A stretch of DNA of 64,000 nt from assembly GCF_016864375.1 (NCBI RefSeq), contig NZ_CP069354.1, positions 5,105,501-5,169,500 on the forward strand. The letters are read 5' to 3'. The notes under the pieces are model-generated. The model was not told where the DNA came from, searched no databases, and saw nothing but the letters and a program-made list of their open reading frames with translations. Source of the DNA: Microvirga sp. VF16. Lineage in GTDB: Bacteria; Pseudomonadota; Alphaproteobacteria; Rhizobiales; Beijerinckiaceae. How positions within the stretch are numbered: position 1 is the stretch's first letter; each line of letters opens with the position of its first letter. The position numbers and the translations under genes were made by a program. Below are positions 1 through 9,262 of the stretch, in pieces.

Positions 1-463
1 TCGTGAAGGGAAGCTGCACACCCGAGTAGAAGAGCACGAGCGAAAATGGTGACCCCAGAAGTCCGATGTCACGCATCTGCTGATAAAGTGGAATCAGCGC
101 CAACTGGAATGGCAGGATCATGCCAGCAAGGAAAAAGATATAGAGGCCGTATCCAAGCCGCGGCGTGCAGCGGGCGATAAAGTAAGCGGCGACCGAGCCG
201 ATTGCGACGAGAATTAGCAGGCTGCATACCACGACGGTCAGGCTGGAGAACAGCGCGCTGCCAAGATATGCATCGTTCCACGCAGCCGCAAAATTTCCGA
301 GATACGGCTCGCCAGGGGGCGAGAGAGGCGCCTCCCGCCACTCGCTCTGAGATTTGAAGGCGAGAACGATGATGATGTAGATCGGGAATGCGAAGATTGC
401 CGCAAGACCGATCATTCCGAATTCGAGCAGAAGCGTGCCGAGAGTGTATCGCCTGCTATCCAT
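1..463 (-). CDS. Carbohydrate ABC transporter permease, MalG type (partial)
   Basis: This is the N-terminal 154 residues of an inner-membrane sugar permease; the rest lies beyond the window start. Translation from ATG at 463 gives MDSRRYTLGTLLLE, then a hydrophobic segment (about residues 12-35), a periplasmic loop containing YLGNFAAAWND, and further hydrophobic segments from about residue 68 on. This is the usual N-terminal plan of the MalG/UgpE family, and the NF-x-AAWND loop supports it. The start overlaps the stop of the upstream permease by 8 bases, so the two are translationally coupled. It would form a heterodimer with that permease. Substrate unknown; the neighbouring glycoside hydrolase suggests an oligosaccharide or glycoside. 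Confidence 0.88.
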   Translation of the reverse strand, partial: MDSRRYTLGTLLLEFGMIGLAAIFAFPIYIIIVLAFKSQSEWREAPLSPPGEPYLGNFAAAWNDAYLGSALFSSLTVVVCSLLILVAIGSVAAYFIARCTPRLGYGLYIFFLAGMILPFQLALIPLYQQMRDIGLLGSPFSLVLFYSGVQLPFT

Positions 464-1388
464 GGGAGATCTCCCGCTTCTTCAGGAAATGGGTCGCGGT
501 GTAGACGAGTGCGGCGACGAGGACCGAGAAAACCAGGGCGGTCGCGGAACCGTACCCGTATTCTCCAAACTGGAAGCTCGTCTTGTAGATGATCGTCGAC
601 AATGTCTCCGTCGCGTATCCGGGGCCGCCGCCAGTGAGCACGTAAATCTGGTCGAAGAACTTCAGGCCCTGGATCAGCGCAATCACGACGTTGATCGTCA
701 TGGCGGGAGCGAGCAACGGCAGGATGATGAAGACCAAACGCTGCACTCCTCCTGCTCCGTCAATCTTGGCAGCTTCGACCAGTTCTTTGGGAACGTTCTG
801 GAGCCCGGCAAGAAATATCACCATCGCAAGTCCGATGGAGCCCCACCCGGTCACGAAGATGACGCAGAAGAGCGCAAGGTGAGGATCCCCCAACCATTGC
901 TGCGTCCAGTTTCCGAGCCCAATGGCCTGCAGCACCTGATTGAGCGCTCCGCTCGTGGAGAAGATGTATTTCCACGAGAATGACATGATCACCGGCGTGA
1001 GCACGACCGGCATGAAGAAGATCAGCCGGAGGATGTTTCGGCTCTTGATCTGGGTGTCCAAGGCAAGGGCCAGCAAAAGGCCGATGATCACCTTTGAGAG
1101 AACGAGTGCGAATGCCATGACGAGAGTCATGGAAATCGCCGAGATGGCCTGTGGATCGCTGAAAATCCGCTTGAAGTTGGCAAGTCCGACAAAGTCGTAA
1201 GACGGATCGAGACCATTCCAGTTGGTGAAGGCATATCCCGCGCCGGAGAGCATGGGGTACACGAGAACATAGCTGTAGACGACTAGTGCCGGCAGGATGA
1301 ACCACCAGCTGACCCCGGCATCGAACCGCAAGGGACGCCTTTTCTCGGAGGCCATGGGTTGAGTCATGTTGACCGTGTTAACGCTCAT
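456..1388 (-). CDS. Carbohydrate ABC transporter permease, MalF/UgpA type
   Basis: A 310-residue inner-membrane permease of a sugar ABC importer. About six hydrophobic segments are visible, the first at about residues 30-50 (WFILPALVVYSYVLVYPML). The family's cytoplasmic EAA loop is present as ELVEAAKIDGAGGVQRLVFIILP, the contact for the ATPase. The ATG at 1388 has an AAAGGTGG ribosome site. Downstream it overlaps the MalG-type permease; upstream is the binding protein, separated by a hairpin. No ATPase gene is visible in the window, so it must lie beyond the left edge or be shared. Confidence 0.92.
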   Translation of the reverse strand: MSVNTVNMTQPMASEKRRPLRFDAGVSWWFILPALVVYSYVLVYPMLSGAGYAFTNWNGLDPSYDFVGLANFKRIFSDPQAISAISMTLVMAFALVLSKVIIGLLLALALDTQIKSRNILRLIFFMPVVLTPVIMSFSWKYIFSTSGALNQVLQAIGLGNWTQQWLGDPHLALFCVIFVTGWGSIGLAMVIFLAGLQNVPKELVEAAKIDGAGGVQRLVFIILPLLAPAMTINVVIALIQGLKFFDQIYVLTGGGPGYATETLSTIIYKTSFQFGEYGYGSATALVFSVLVAALVYTATHFLKKREISHG

Positions 1389-1413
1389 GAAGCCACCTTT
1401 CTGAAAGTAGGTG

Positions 1414-1440
1414 GAGCTCTAGGAATCGTCCCTAGAGCTC
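1414..1440 (-). terminator. Hairpin between binding-protein and permease genes
   Basis: GAGCTCTAGG and CCTAGAGCTC form a perfect 10-bp stem with a 7-base loop, just after the binding-protein stop and before the permease start. No T-run follows. By analogy with other ABC operons it probably protects or attenuates the transcript so the binding protein is made in excess. Confidence 0.6.
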
Positions 1441-1447
1441 GGTGCCG

Positions 1448-2725
1448 TCAGCGGGCCTGGAAGGCCTGATCCATCCGACGCAGCACATCCTCAGGTGTTG
1501 CCGATCCATTCAGCATTTCTTGCACGCCGCTGAAATGCGTCTGCTGCACCCGCGCGTTCGGCCACTTGTTGTCCATGAACAGGACACCCTTGTCGCCCAC
1601 GTATGGCATCATTTTCGCGAAGATCGGGCTCGGCTCGACTCCCTCCGCCAGGACAGGAGTTTCCAGCACGCGGCCGAGCTCCTGCATTTCCTTCGGCTGG
1701 GACAGGAAGTTCAGGAAGGCCAGCGCGGCCTCCTTGTTGCGCGTCGCAGCGTTGACTCCGAGGCCGTTGGCGAGGCTCATCGGGATCTGGGTTTCATCGG
1801 GACTGTCGTTTCCGGGAATCGGCCAGACCTCGAAGTCACGATGGCCAGCGAAATTGAGGAGAGCAAGCGCACTCGGGCTCGTCAGGATCGACATTGCCGC
1901 CTTGCCCGAAGCGACCATCTGGAGCGCCTCGTCATAGGACGTTCCATTGGGATTGGGATTGAAGAACCCGCGCCGGTTCAGTTCCAGGTACTTCGTCATC
2001 GCCTCGCGCCACCCGTCCGAGGTTGCGAAGGTTGCTTTGCCCTCAAGCATATCTTCGGCAAAGCGAGGATTCTTCTTGTAGACCGTGGTAGGAACCAGGG
2101 CGTAGTTGATCAGCTGGGTAACCCAAGGCGTGCCGTTGCCGAGCGCAATCGGCACCTTGCCGGCATCTTTGATCTTTTGGCACAGATCGAGAAACTCGCT
2201 CCACGTCTTCGGCTGCGAGAGTTTGAGCTCATTCATGACCCGCAGATTCGCGAATGCTCCGATCATGCTGATGAAAGGCGCGAAGAAGTAGGGTTTCCCG
2301 CCTGACAGATAAACATCGTGGAACGCCTTGGGCACCGATTTGGTGAAAGGCTGACCGCTCAGGTCCTGCAGAAAGCCGGCCGGCGCAATCTGCTGCACGG
2401 CCAACGGGTTACCGTTGCCGGGCCATACGGTGATGATGTCCGGAGCTGTTCGCGACGTCAGCTGCACGCGCGTCGTTGTCTGGATCTGATCCGTGGCAGC
2501 GAACTCGGCTCGAACATTCAGATCCGGGAATTGCTGCATGAAGCGCTGCACTGCAGGCTGGTAGCCGTTGCGATATGAGCTATTGGCATAGACGCGCAGC
2601 GAGCCGCTCTGCGCCCATCCGGCCGAACCAAGCGAACTTATCCCGAGAGCGCCGGCACCAGCAGCGGCCGATTTGAGAAAGCCACGACGCGACAGATTCC
2701 GCGCACCAATCTTGGATGTGCTCAT
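1448..2725 (-). CDS. Sugar ABC transporter substrate-binding protein
   Basis: A 425-residue periplasmic solute-binding protein of the family 1 carbohydrate type. The chosen start (ATG 2725, AGGGAGG six bases upstream) gives an N-terminus with a twin-arginine motif (LSRRGFLKS) and a hydrophobic stretch ending AGWAQ, so Tat export is likely. The mature part begins GSLRVYANSSYRNG and contains PDIITVWPGNGNP, typical of this fold. A longer reading frame to 2809 exists, but it would put extra polar residues before the signal peptide. It is the first gene of the transport operon and is followed by an intercistronic hairpin. Confidence 0.9.
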   Translation of the reverse strand: MSTSKIGARNLSRRGFLKSAAAGAGALGISSLGSAGWAQSGSLRVYANSSYRNGYQPAVQRFMQQFPDLNVRAEFAATDQIQTTTRVQLTSRTAPDIITVWPGNGNPLAVQQIAPAGFLQDLSGQPFTKSVPKAFHDVYLSGGKPYFFAPFISMIGAFANLRVMNELKLSQPKTWSEFLDLCQKIKDAGKVPIALGNGTPWVTQLINYALVPTTVYKKNPRFAEDMLEGKATFATSDGWREAMTKYLELNRRGFFNPNPNGTSYDEALQMVASGKAAMSILTSPSALALLNFAGHRDFEVWPIPGNDSPDETQIPMSLANGLGVNAATRNKEAALAFLNFLSQPKEMQELGRVLETPVLAEGVEPSPIFAKMMPYVGDKGVLFMDNKWPNARVQQTHFSGVQEMLNGSATPEDVLRRMDQAFQAR

Positions 2726-2935
2726 TACGTTCCTCCCTATGAAAGTGCCTGCAGGCACGTTCCGATTATTGTCTGGTACGGTCCGACGATCTGCGCCGTC
2801 TTCAATCACTCAGATCCAGCCGCTTCGCTTAAAAGCGCTGCTCAACAGCTGTGAGGTTCATATGCCAAAATGCTTCAATAATAATCTAAATCCGTCAAGA
2901 ACAATCTTTAGTGTCCATACCGGGCTTGACAAGTA

Positions 2936-2964
2936 TCCGCCTCAGTCCAAGGATTAAAGAAAAA
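2936..2964 (+). promoter_or_regulatory. Candidate promoter for deoR-type gene in the divergent intergenic region
   Basis: The 268-base gap 2726-2993 separates the transporter operon from the DeoR gene and is unusually AT-rich at 2860-2925. A perfect TTGACA (2936-2941) is followed after 17 bases by AAGGAT, a weak -10. On the other strand TTGACG (2893-2898) may serve the transporter. A DeoR operator is expected here, but no clear repeat was recognised. Confidence 0.3.
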
Positions 2965-2993
2965 GCGGCTTCGATGAGCCTTCGGGAGGGATC

Positions 2994-3803
2994 ATGCTCG
3001 AAGTTGAGCGGCAGCGAATGATATTAAAGCGCGTGAATGAGCGTTCGGTCGTTAGCGTGTCCGACCTCATGGATCTTCTCGACGTTTCCGAGGCAACGAT
3101 CCGCCGCGATATCCAATCCTTGGCAGAAGCTGGACAGCTGCGTCGGGTGCGTGGAGGCGTCGAAGCCTTGCACCCAAGGCACAGCACTTACTTGGCCGGC
3201 GTTCCCTTCAATCTGGCCGAAAGCGTCAATATCCCTCAAAAACGCGCAATCGCCAAAGCGGCCGCGGCCCTGGTTGAGCCCGGCGAGGCAATCATCATCA
3301 ATGGTGGAACGACCACCATGCGCCTCGCCGAACATATTCGCGATATGGAGATCGATGTTCTCACCAACTCCTTCCCGATCGCATCACTCCTCTTCCCTAA
3401 AGGGCGGGCGCGCATCACGCTCCCTGGCGGCACACTCTACCCTGAGCAGAACATCATTCTCAGCCCCTTCGAGGATGATGCAGTGCAGCATTTCTGGGCA
3501 TCGAAGCTGTTCACCGGAGCTTTCGGCATCAGCCGCGTGGGCTTGATGGAAGCGGATCCGTTGATCGTTCATGCAACGCGGAAGCTTTTGCGCCAGGCAG
3601 AGCGAATTGTCGTTCTCGCAGACAGCAGCAAGCTTCGCCGACAATCAGCGATCATTGTTGCTCCGCTGGAAAAGATCTCCACCCTGGTCACTGACAGTGG
3701 CGCCACGGAGGCGATGCTGGAACCGTTCCGCGAGGCCGGCGTCGAGGTCGTCCTGGCGGAGGCTGATCCGAAGGCCGATAAGGATTTCAGCGAGGTCGCC
3801 TGA
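2994..3803 (+). CDS. DeoR/GlpR family transcriptional regulator
   Basis: A 269-residue sugar-responsive repressor. Residues 1-58 form the DeoR helix-turn-helix (ERQRMILKRVNERSVVSVSDLMDLLDVSEATIRRDIQSL). The rest is the sugar-phosphate isomerase-like sensor domain, with the family motifs NGGTTTMRLAEH and LPGGTLYPEQ. GGGAGGG precedes the ATG. It diverges from the sugar transporter and lies 80 bases before the glycosidase, so it probably controls both. The effector is probably a sugar phosphate (family knowledge); its identity cannot be told. Confidence 0.9.
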   Translation: MLEVERQRMILKRVNERSVVSVSDLMDLLDVSEATIRRDIQSLAEAGQLRRVRGGVEALHPRHSTYLAGVPFNLAESVNIPQKRAIAKAAAALVEPGEAIIINGGTTTMRLAEHIRDMEIDVLTNSFPIASLLFPKGRARITLPGGTLYPEQNIILSPFEDDAVQHFWASKLFTGAFGISRVGLMEADPLIVHATRKLLRQAERIVVLADSSKLRRQSAIIVAPLEKISTLVTDSGATEAMLEPFREAGVEVVLAEADPKADKDFSEVA

Positions 3804-3883
3804 GCGACCGGCTGCGCCTCAGTGCGACTCTGTCTCCCCCCAGACAACATCTGCCCCATTCAAGCATTGACGAGGAGCTACCG

Positions 3884-6481
3884 ATGCCCGCGACCTCCAT
3901 CAGCACGATTTCAGAAGTCGAGCGCGCGTTCGCATCCCCGCCAGATGACAGCCGCATCATGATGCGCTGGTGGTGGTTCGGCCCCGCCGTCGAGGAGGCT
4001 CAGCTTCTTGCCGAGATGAGGGCCATGAAAGCGGCCGGCATCGGCGGTTTTGAAGTGGCGGTGCTCTATCCACTAACGCTGGATCAGCCGGAACGCGGGA
4101 TCCGCAACTACCCCTATATGTCAGGCACGTTTCTCGACCGCATCCGCTTCGTATCCCGCATGGCCCTGGAACTCGGTCTTCGCATGGATGTCACGATCGG
4201 CAGCGGCTGGTCCTATGGCGGGCCCCACATCACGCCGGAGCTGGCGGCGGCGCGGCTGCGATCCGACATCCGGGAGATCATCGGACGGCAGAATGCCATC
4301 AGCCGACCCATGCCCTACGACAATGAAGAACTGGTTGCGGCCCTAATCGGCCGCGGCTCGAAGCAGGAGATGCCGCACTTCTATGATGTGCTCGATATTT
4401 CCGGGGATGGTCCCATTCCGATCCCGGCCGGCGACGGCCCTCGGATCATCGCATTCTACTTCTCGAGCAAGACCGGTCAGGCGGTCAAACGCGCAGCCGT
4501 CGGGGCGGAAGGCTATGTCCTCGACCACATGAACCGAGCCGCGGTCGAGAGGCATCTGGAGGAGATCGGAGACAAGATCCTGGACGCCGCCGAACCGGGC
4601 AGCATCCATGCCATTTTCTGCGACAGCCTGGAGGTTTATGAGGCGAACTGGACGGAGAACATGCTCGCCGAATTCAAGAAGCGGCGAGGTTACGATATCA
4701 AACCTTTCCTGCCCTTCATCGAATTCGAAGCAGGCGATCGCTACACGGAAATCCGACGGGATTTCGGTCGCACGATCTCGGAGCTGTACGAGGAAAACTT
4801 CCTCGTTCCCATGCGCGAATGGGCGGAAAAGCGGCGGGTGCTGTTCCGCATGCAGAATTACGGTATGCCGCCGACAACGCTCGCGAGTCATAAGCACCTT
4901 CATTTGATCGAAGGTGAAAGCTGGGGCTGGCCAGGCCTGCCTGAGACCAAATGGGCTTCATCGGCCGCGCATCTGCTCAATGTTCCCGTGACATCATCGG
5001 AGACATGGACATGGGCGCATTCTCCGTCGTTCCGTGCGACGCCCCTTGATCTGAAGGGCGAGGCCGATCAACACTTCCTTTTGGGCATCAATCAGCTCAT
5101 TGGGCATGGCTGGCCCTATTCTCCGTCACACGCAGGCGAGCCAGGCTGGGCATTGTATGCTGCTGCGGCGCTGTCGAATAAGAATCCCTGGTGGCCCGTC
5201 ATGCCGGACCTCGCCGCCTATCTCCACAGGGTGAGCTATGTTCTTCGTCAGGGAAAGCCTCGCGCGGAGGTCGCTCTTTATGCTCCGTCGGAAGACGCCT
5301 GGGGAGCGTTTAAGCCGGGCGAGCGGGCCTACCTGAATCTCTGGAGGCAAATCCAGAACTATATCGGCCCTGGGGTTTTCGAAGCCATCGGTCAGGCCGG
5401 CCACGACTTCGACCTATTCGACGACGGAACACTCACTGAGGCTACGGCAAAGCAGTATTCTTGCGTGATCCTTCCGCATGTGCGGTTCATGCCAGAGGCG
5501 ACGAAAGCCTGGCTTAAAGAATTCGCCGCGAATGGCGGCGAGATCATTGCCGTGTCGCGCGTGCCGGAAGGAAATTGGCCGGATCTTGACGTCGTCGATG
5601 TGTCTGAGTTGGCCGCACGTCTTGCTTGGCAAGTTCCGCCGAGCCTCGCCTTAAGCGAGGCATCCCCAACTGTGGGATTCGTGCGGCGGCAACTCGCCGA
5701 TGCCGACATCTATTTTGTCGCGAACACGGGCAACAATCCGGTTGAGACAAAGGCCCGCTTTGCGTCAGCCTTCCGCCATATCGAGATCTGGGATCCGATG
5801 AGCGGCGAGATATCCCAGGTTCCCGGAAACTCGGCGGCGCTTCAGCTTGAGCCCTATGGATCCACCCTCGTCGTTCTGCGCAAGGAAAAGAGCTCCAATG
5901 CGGCGAAACCTCGCCGTTCCATTCAGCGATCGGCGGAGATCCGCAATGAATGGAAGCTTGATGCGGTGGGAACCCGCGAGCGGTCGACCGTTCTCCCGCA
6001 TTCCTGGGCCGGTGACAGCGATATGCGGCACTATTCCGGCCCGGTCAGATACCGCACCATCGTGGACTGGAGCCAAGCTCGCGCCGCGGGCGATCGCATC
6101 GTTCTCGATTTTGGAGATGTCGCTCCCTCTGAAAGGGAGATGGTGGGTGGCGCTCCGCTGCGAGGCAAATCCTACGCCGCCCTTGTCTCGACGCCCATAC
6201 GGGATGCGGCAACAATCTACGTCAACGGCAAGCGTATCGGCTCCTTGTGGGCTCCCCCGTTCCGAATCGATGTGACGAACGCGTGGGTTGAGGGAAGCAA
6301 CGAGATCGTTGTCGAAGTTTACAACACGGCGATCAATCTGCTTTCCGAAGGCGGACGATTGCCCGATGTGGCGGCTTTGACTGAGCGTTACGGCCAGCGA
6401 GCTCGCATCCAGGACATGGACAGCATTAGCCCCCTCCCCTCCGGTATTCTCTCGGTACCGCGGATTGTCTTGGAGCGCTGA
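3884..6481 (+). CDS. GH106-like glycoside hydrolase (alpha-L-rhamnosidase-like)
   Basis: An 865-residue protein resembling family GH106. Near the N-terminus it has the tryptophan-rich MMRWWWFGPAV strand followed by EMRAMKAAGIGGFEVAVLYP, typical of this barrel. Acidic motifs that could be catalytic are IEGESWG (about residue 345) and SSETWTW (about 370). The last 170 residues (ATIYVNGKRIGSLW) look like a galactose-binding-type beta-sandwich. No signal peptide is evident, so it may act in the cytoplasm on imported glycosides. The ATG has a GAGGAG site. It probably forms an operon with the DeoR gene. Rhamnosidase activity is inferred from family likeness only. Confidence 0.75.
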   Translation: MPATSISTISEVERAFASPPDDSRIMMRWWWFGPAVEEAQLLAEMRAMKAAGIGGFEVAVLYPLTLDQPERGIRNYPYMSGTFLDRIRFVSRMALELGLRMDVTIGSGWSYGGPHITPELAAARLRSDIREIIGRQNAISRPMPYDNEELVAALIGRGSKQEMPHFYDVLDISGDGPIPIPAGDGPRIIAFYFSSKTGQAVKRAAVGAEGYVLDHMNRAAVERHLEEIGDKILDAAEPGSIHAIFCDSLEVYEANWTENMLAEFKKRRGYDIKPFLPFIEFEAGDRYTEIRRDFGRTISELYEENFLVPMREWAEKRRVLFRMQNYGMPPTTLASHKHLHLIEGESWGWPGLPETKWASSAAHLLNVPVTSSETWTWAHSPSFRATPLDLKGEADQHFLLGINQLIGHGWPYSPSHAGEPGWALYAAAALSNKNPWWPVMPDLAAYLHRVSYVLRQGKPRAEVALYAPSEDAWGAFKPGERAYLNLWRQIQNYIGPGVFEAIGQAGHDFDLFDDGTLTEATAKQYSCVILPHVRFMPEATKAWLKEFAANGGEIIAVSRVPEGNWPDLDVVDVSELAARLAWQVPPSLALSEASPTVGFVRRQLADADIYFVANTGNNPVETKARFASAFRHIEIWDPMSGEISQVPGNSAALQLEPYGSTLVVLRKEKSSNAAKPRRSIQRSAEIRNEWKLDAVGTRERSTVLPHSWAGDSDMRHYSGPVRYRTIVDWSQARAAGDRIVLDFGDVAPSEREMVGGAPLRGKSYAALVSTPIRDAATIYVNGKRIGSLWAPPFRIDVTNAWVEGSNEIVVEVYNTAINLLSEGGRLPDVAALTERYGQRARIQDMDSISPLPSGILSVPRIVLER

Positions 6482-6795
6482 AAGGCCTCGATCGGCACTC
6501 AAGGACGAAAATTGATCTTCGCAGGATGGACTGGTGAGCCCATCCTCCCCTCACATTGCTCGCGTAAGCTACTATTGCAATTGGGAACACCGCCTAGAGA
6601 TTAGCGAGGATCACACGCTTCGCGGGATAGGGCATTGCTTGGCCTCCCCCCGAGTTGGCGGAAGAGAACCTGCACGTATGAGAATGTCATGCCCGCTCCC
6701 CACTGAACTTCGACTTCGGGCCGCCCATAATGCGTTTCAAGGTGCCGATTACAATGGTCGAGCAACTCGGCCTGCAAGCGCTGCATCGCGTCCGC
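6482..6795. other. Intergenic region after the GH106-like gene
   Basis: A 314-base stretch between the convergent glycosidase and transglycosylase genes. Apart from one doubtful 61-codon frame on the minus strand (6601-6786), nothing is seen: no strong terminator hairpin, RNA gene or repeat. Confidence 0.5.
6601..6786 (-). CDS. Possible 61-residue hypothetical protein
   Basis: An ATG-started frame directly downstream of the transglycosylase on the same strand, beginning MQRLQAELLDHCNRHLE. The composition is protein-like (a helical start, then an aromatic-containing middle), but codon choice is mixed, no good ribosome site precedes it and no family is recognised. It could be chance. Confidence 0.22.
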   Translation of the reverse strand: MQRLQAELLDHCNRHLETHYGRPEVEVQWGAGMTFSYVQVLFRQLGGRPSNALSREACDPR

Positions 6796-8085
6796 TCACG
6801 GGTTGGCTCCGCGGATTGCCTGAATAAGAGCGGTTTCGGGGAAACAGGTCTGATCCAGGCGGCTTTTGGCCTGCCATTGCCCGATTGCTGTGCGCGTTGC
6901 AAAGCCAACCAGGCCATCGACCTTTCCGACATCATAACCGTGCCCCTTCAGGCGCTCCTGCATGGCCTGGAGATCGCTGCGTTTCATGGCATCTGTCGGC
7001 CGCCACTGCCCGGCGAAAGCCGAGGCACCGCTCATGCGATCGGCGAGATGGCCGATGAAGAGCGCGTACAGATCGGACTCGTTGTACTGCTTGAGGACGT
7101 AGAAATTCTCGGAGACCAGAAAGGATGGTCCCAGGCGGCCTGCGGGCATCACCAGGAAAGCAGTTGTATTGCCATTCCACGCGGGCCAGGCGTCGCCGCT
7201 GGAAGGTGTCAGGCCGAGCCGCAGCCATTCCTGCACGGATCTGCCCCGTCGTGGCCCTTCGAGCGTACAGGAGACGGCCTGCGGCAGGCTCACCTCCAAG
7301 CCCCAGCGCGAATCCGGTTTCCAGCCATGCTCGCGCAGATAGTTCGCGATGGACGCGAGACTGTCCGGCACCGAGTGCCAAACATCCCTCCGTCCGTCCG
7401 CATCAGCGTCAACGGCATAGCGCAGGAACTTCGAAGGAAGGAGCTGCGGCTGTCCCATGGCTCCGGCCCAGGACGACAGCAGGGTCTCGCCGGAAAAATG
7501 ATCCTCCTCGAGGATCACCAGAGCGGCCAGGAGCTCCGGATAATACAGTGCACGCCGGCGTCCCATGAAAGCCTGCGTGGCCAGAACCCGCAGTGCCTGG
7601 TGCCGCGCCGCGACACGGCCGAAATGCGACTCCCTTCCCCAGATTGCGACGACGATCTCCCGTGGCACGCCGTATCGTCGCTCGATGTCGTCGAGCACAG
7701 CGTTCCACTGCCTGAGGAGTTCGCCGCCACGCTTCGCGAGAGATGCGAGCTGAGCCTCGGCGAAATAGCGGCCGGGATGCTGAAACTCTGCTTGACGTTG
7801 ATCATCGGACGGAGCCGTCCGGCCGGGCGGCTGAAGCTCTGGGAGATCCCAGTCGAGCCTCATCGCCGACAGGTTCCGCTCGAAAGTTTCCCGGGAGACA
7901 CCCTGTTTGTGCGCATCGGGCCAGACGGTCTGCCTGAGCCAGTCTTGGAACTGTGCCTCGGTGGCAAGATGTGTGCCCGACCGTTGTCCTTGTGCTGACG
8001 AAATTCCTGGCTTCGCAATGGCACACGCGAGAAGGGCCACAAGAACTGCGACTGAAAAGCGGATAAGGCGGACCGACACCGGCAT
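6796..8085 (-). CDS. Lytic murein transglycosylase with peptidoglycan-binding domain (MltB type)
   Basis: A 429-residue periplasmic enzyme that cleaves peptidoglycan glycan strands, forming 1,6-anhydro ends. From ATG 8085 the first 32 residues are a signal peptide (VRLIRFSVAVLVALLACAIA). The SLT_2 catalytic domain follows: QDWLRQTVWPDAHKQGVS at its start, then IWGRESHFG, whose Glu is the expected catalytic acid. The C-terminal 60 residues (LQAMQERLKGHGYDVGKVDG) are a PG_binding_1 domain. A GTG start at 8154 is possible but would place 23 polar residues before the signal sequence. It stands alone. Confidence 0.9.
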   Translation of the reverse strand: MPVSVRLIRFSVAVLVALLACAIAKPGISSAQGQRSGTHLATEAQFQDWLRQTVWPDAHKQGVSRETFERNLSAMRLDWDLPELQPPGRTAPSDDQRQAEFQHPGRYFAEAQLASLAKRGGELLRQWNAVLDDIERRYGVPREIVVAIWGRESHFGRVAARHQALRVLATQAFMGRRRALYYPELLAALVILEEDHFSGETLLSSWAGAMGQPQLLPSKFLRYAVDADADGRRDVWHSVPDSLASIANYLREHGWKPDSRWGLEVSLPQAVSCTLEGPRRGRSVQEWLRLGLTPSSGDAWPAWNGNTTAFLVMPAGRLGPSFLVSENFYVLKQYNESDLYALFIGHLADRMSGASAFAGQWRPTDAMKRSDLQAMQERLKGHGYDVGKVDGLVGFATRTAIGQWQAKSRLDQTCFPETALIQAIRGANP

Positions 8086-8236
8086 GGCCGAGAGTCTAGC
8101 GCACGACCGACTAAGAGGAAGTGCTTCCTCCCGAACAAAAGAATTTTTCAGCACGATCGGCCAGCAGCGGACAGCCCCCTCTTACCAATCTCCGAATTCG
8201 GCATAAAGCACTCACATCTCTGCGAGCGAATACTGC

Positions 8237-9202
8237 TTACGCTTTCTCCTCGACCGGAGGCGTTCCGTAGGTGTGAAACGACTCGACTGTCTTCATGCCC
8301 CAGGCCTGCCCCTTCTTGCGCTCTTCCTCCGTCCAGACGATCGGCTTCCAATCCGGTGCGAGAATGAGACGGGCGCCGGCATTGCACACCTCGACCCGGT
8401 TGCCGCCGGGTTCGTAAACATACAGAAAGAAGGTCTGCTGGACCGCGTGCTTATGCGGGCCGGATTCGATGGGGATTCCAGCCTCCAGGAAAATGTCGGC
8501 TGCCCTCAAGACATCCTCGCGGCTGTCGAGGGCGTAGGTCAGGTGATGGAAGCGGCCTTTTGCGCCGGTATGATCGCGGGTGAACGCGAAGTCATAACTC
8601 TTGTTGGTCAGCGTCATCCACATGCCGGCCTCGGTGCCGTCATTGAGGACGATCTGTTCGGTCAAACGGCATCCGAGATAGGTCTCGTAGAAGATCCGGT
8701 TCGACCGGATATCCGAGGCAAGGCAATTCAAGTGATCGAGCCGACGGACATTGGCGCCCCGTGCCGGAAAACGTTGCGCCTGGTTCTTCAAGGCCGGCTT
8801 CAGCTCCGGCGGAGCTTGATACCACTCGGTTTCGTAATAGAGCTCGATGACGTGCCCGTCCGGATCGCGGCAGAGGAAAGCCGGGCCGTGGCCGAGATCG
8901 CCATCGGTCCAGCCGATATCGTAACCGGATCCTTTCAGGGCCGCGACACGACGTTCGAGCGCCTGCTGGCTGCGCGCACGGAACGCCATGTGGCCCATGC
9001 CCGGCTTCTTCGATGCCGTGAGTTTGAGCGTGTGATGCTCGTAATCGTCCCAGCCGCGGAGATAAACCGAGTCGCCCCGCCGACCGCTCTCCGTCATGCC
9101 CATCACATCGACGAAGAAGCGCAAGCTCTCTTCCGGCTTCGGCGTGAGCAGTTCAAGGTGACCGAGATGGGCAAGGTCGAGCACCGATTCGTCATGCATC
9201 AT
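8237..9202 (-). CDS. Type I extradiol ring-cleavage dioxygenase (catechol 2,3-dioxygenase-like)
   Basis: A 321-residue two-module VOC protein. The N-terminal module starts LAHLGHLELLTPKPEESLRF. The C-terminal module carries the family iron ligands: H157 (RRLDHLN), H219 or H220 (RFHHLTYAL) and E271 (GNRVEVC), so it should be an active Fe(II) meta-cleavage enzyme. ATG 9202 was preferred; an in-frame TTG lies at 9223. It is the last gene of the Rieske/Liv operon, which suggests it opens the ring of a catechol made by the upstream oxygenase. The exact substrate is unknown. It is unrelated to the LigB-type enzyme at 20.8 kb. Confidence 0.85.
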   Translation of the reverse strand: MMHDESVLDLAHLGHLELLTPKPEESLRFFVDVMGMTESGRRGDSVYLRGWDDYEHHTLKLTASKKPGMGHMAFRARSQQALERRVAALKGSGYDIGWTDGDLGHGPAFLCRDPDGHVIELYYETEWYQAPPELKPALKNQAQRFPARGANVRRLDHLNCLASDIRSNRIFYETYLGCRLTEQIVLNDGTEAGMWMTLTNKSYDFAFTRDHTGAKGRFHHLTYALDSREDVLRAADIFLEAGIPIESGPHKHAVQQTFFLYVYEPGGNRVEVCNAGARLILAPDWKPIVWTEEERKKGQAWGMKTVESFHTYGTPPVEEKA

Positions 9203-9262
9203 GATGTCTTTCGCGCGCAGCAATGGCCGCGAGGGAACTTGGGAGAGTTCCCTCGCCTGCGA

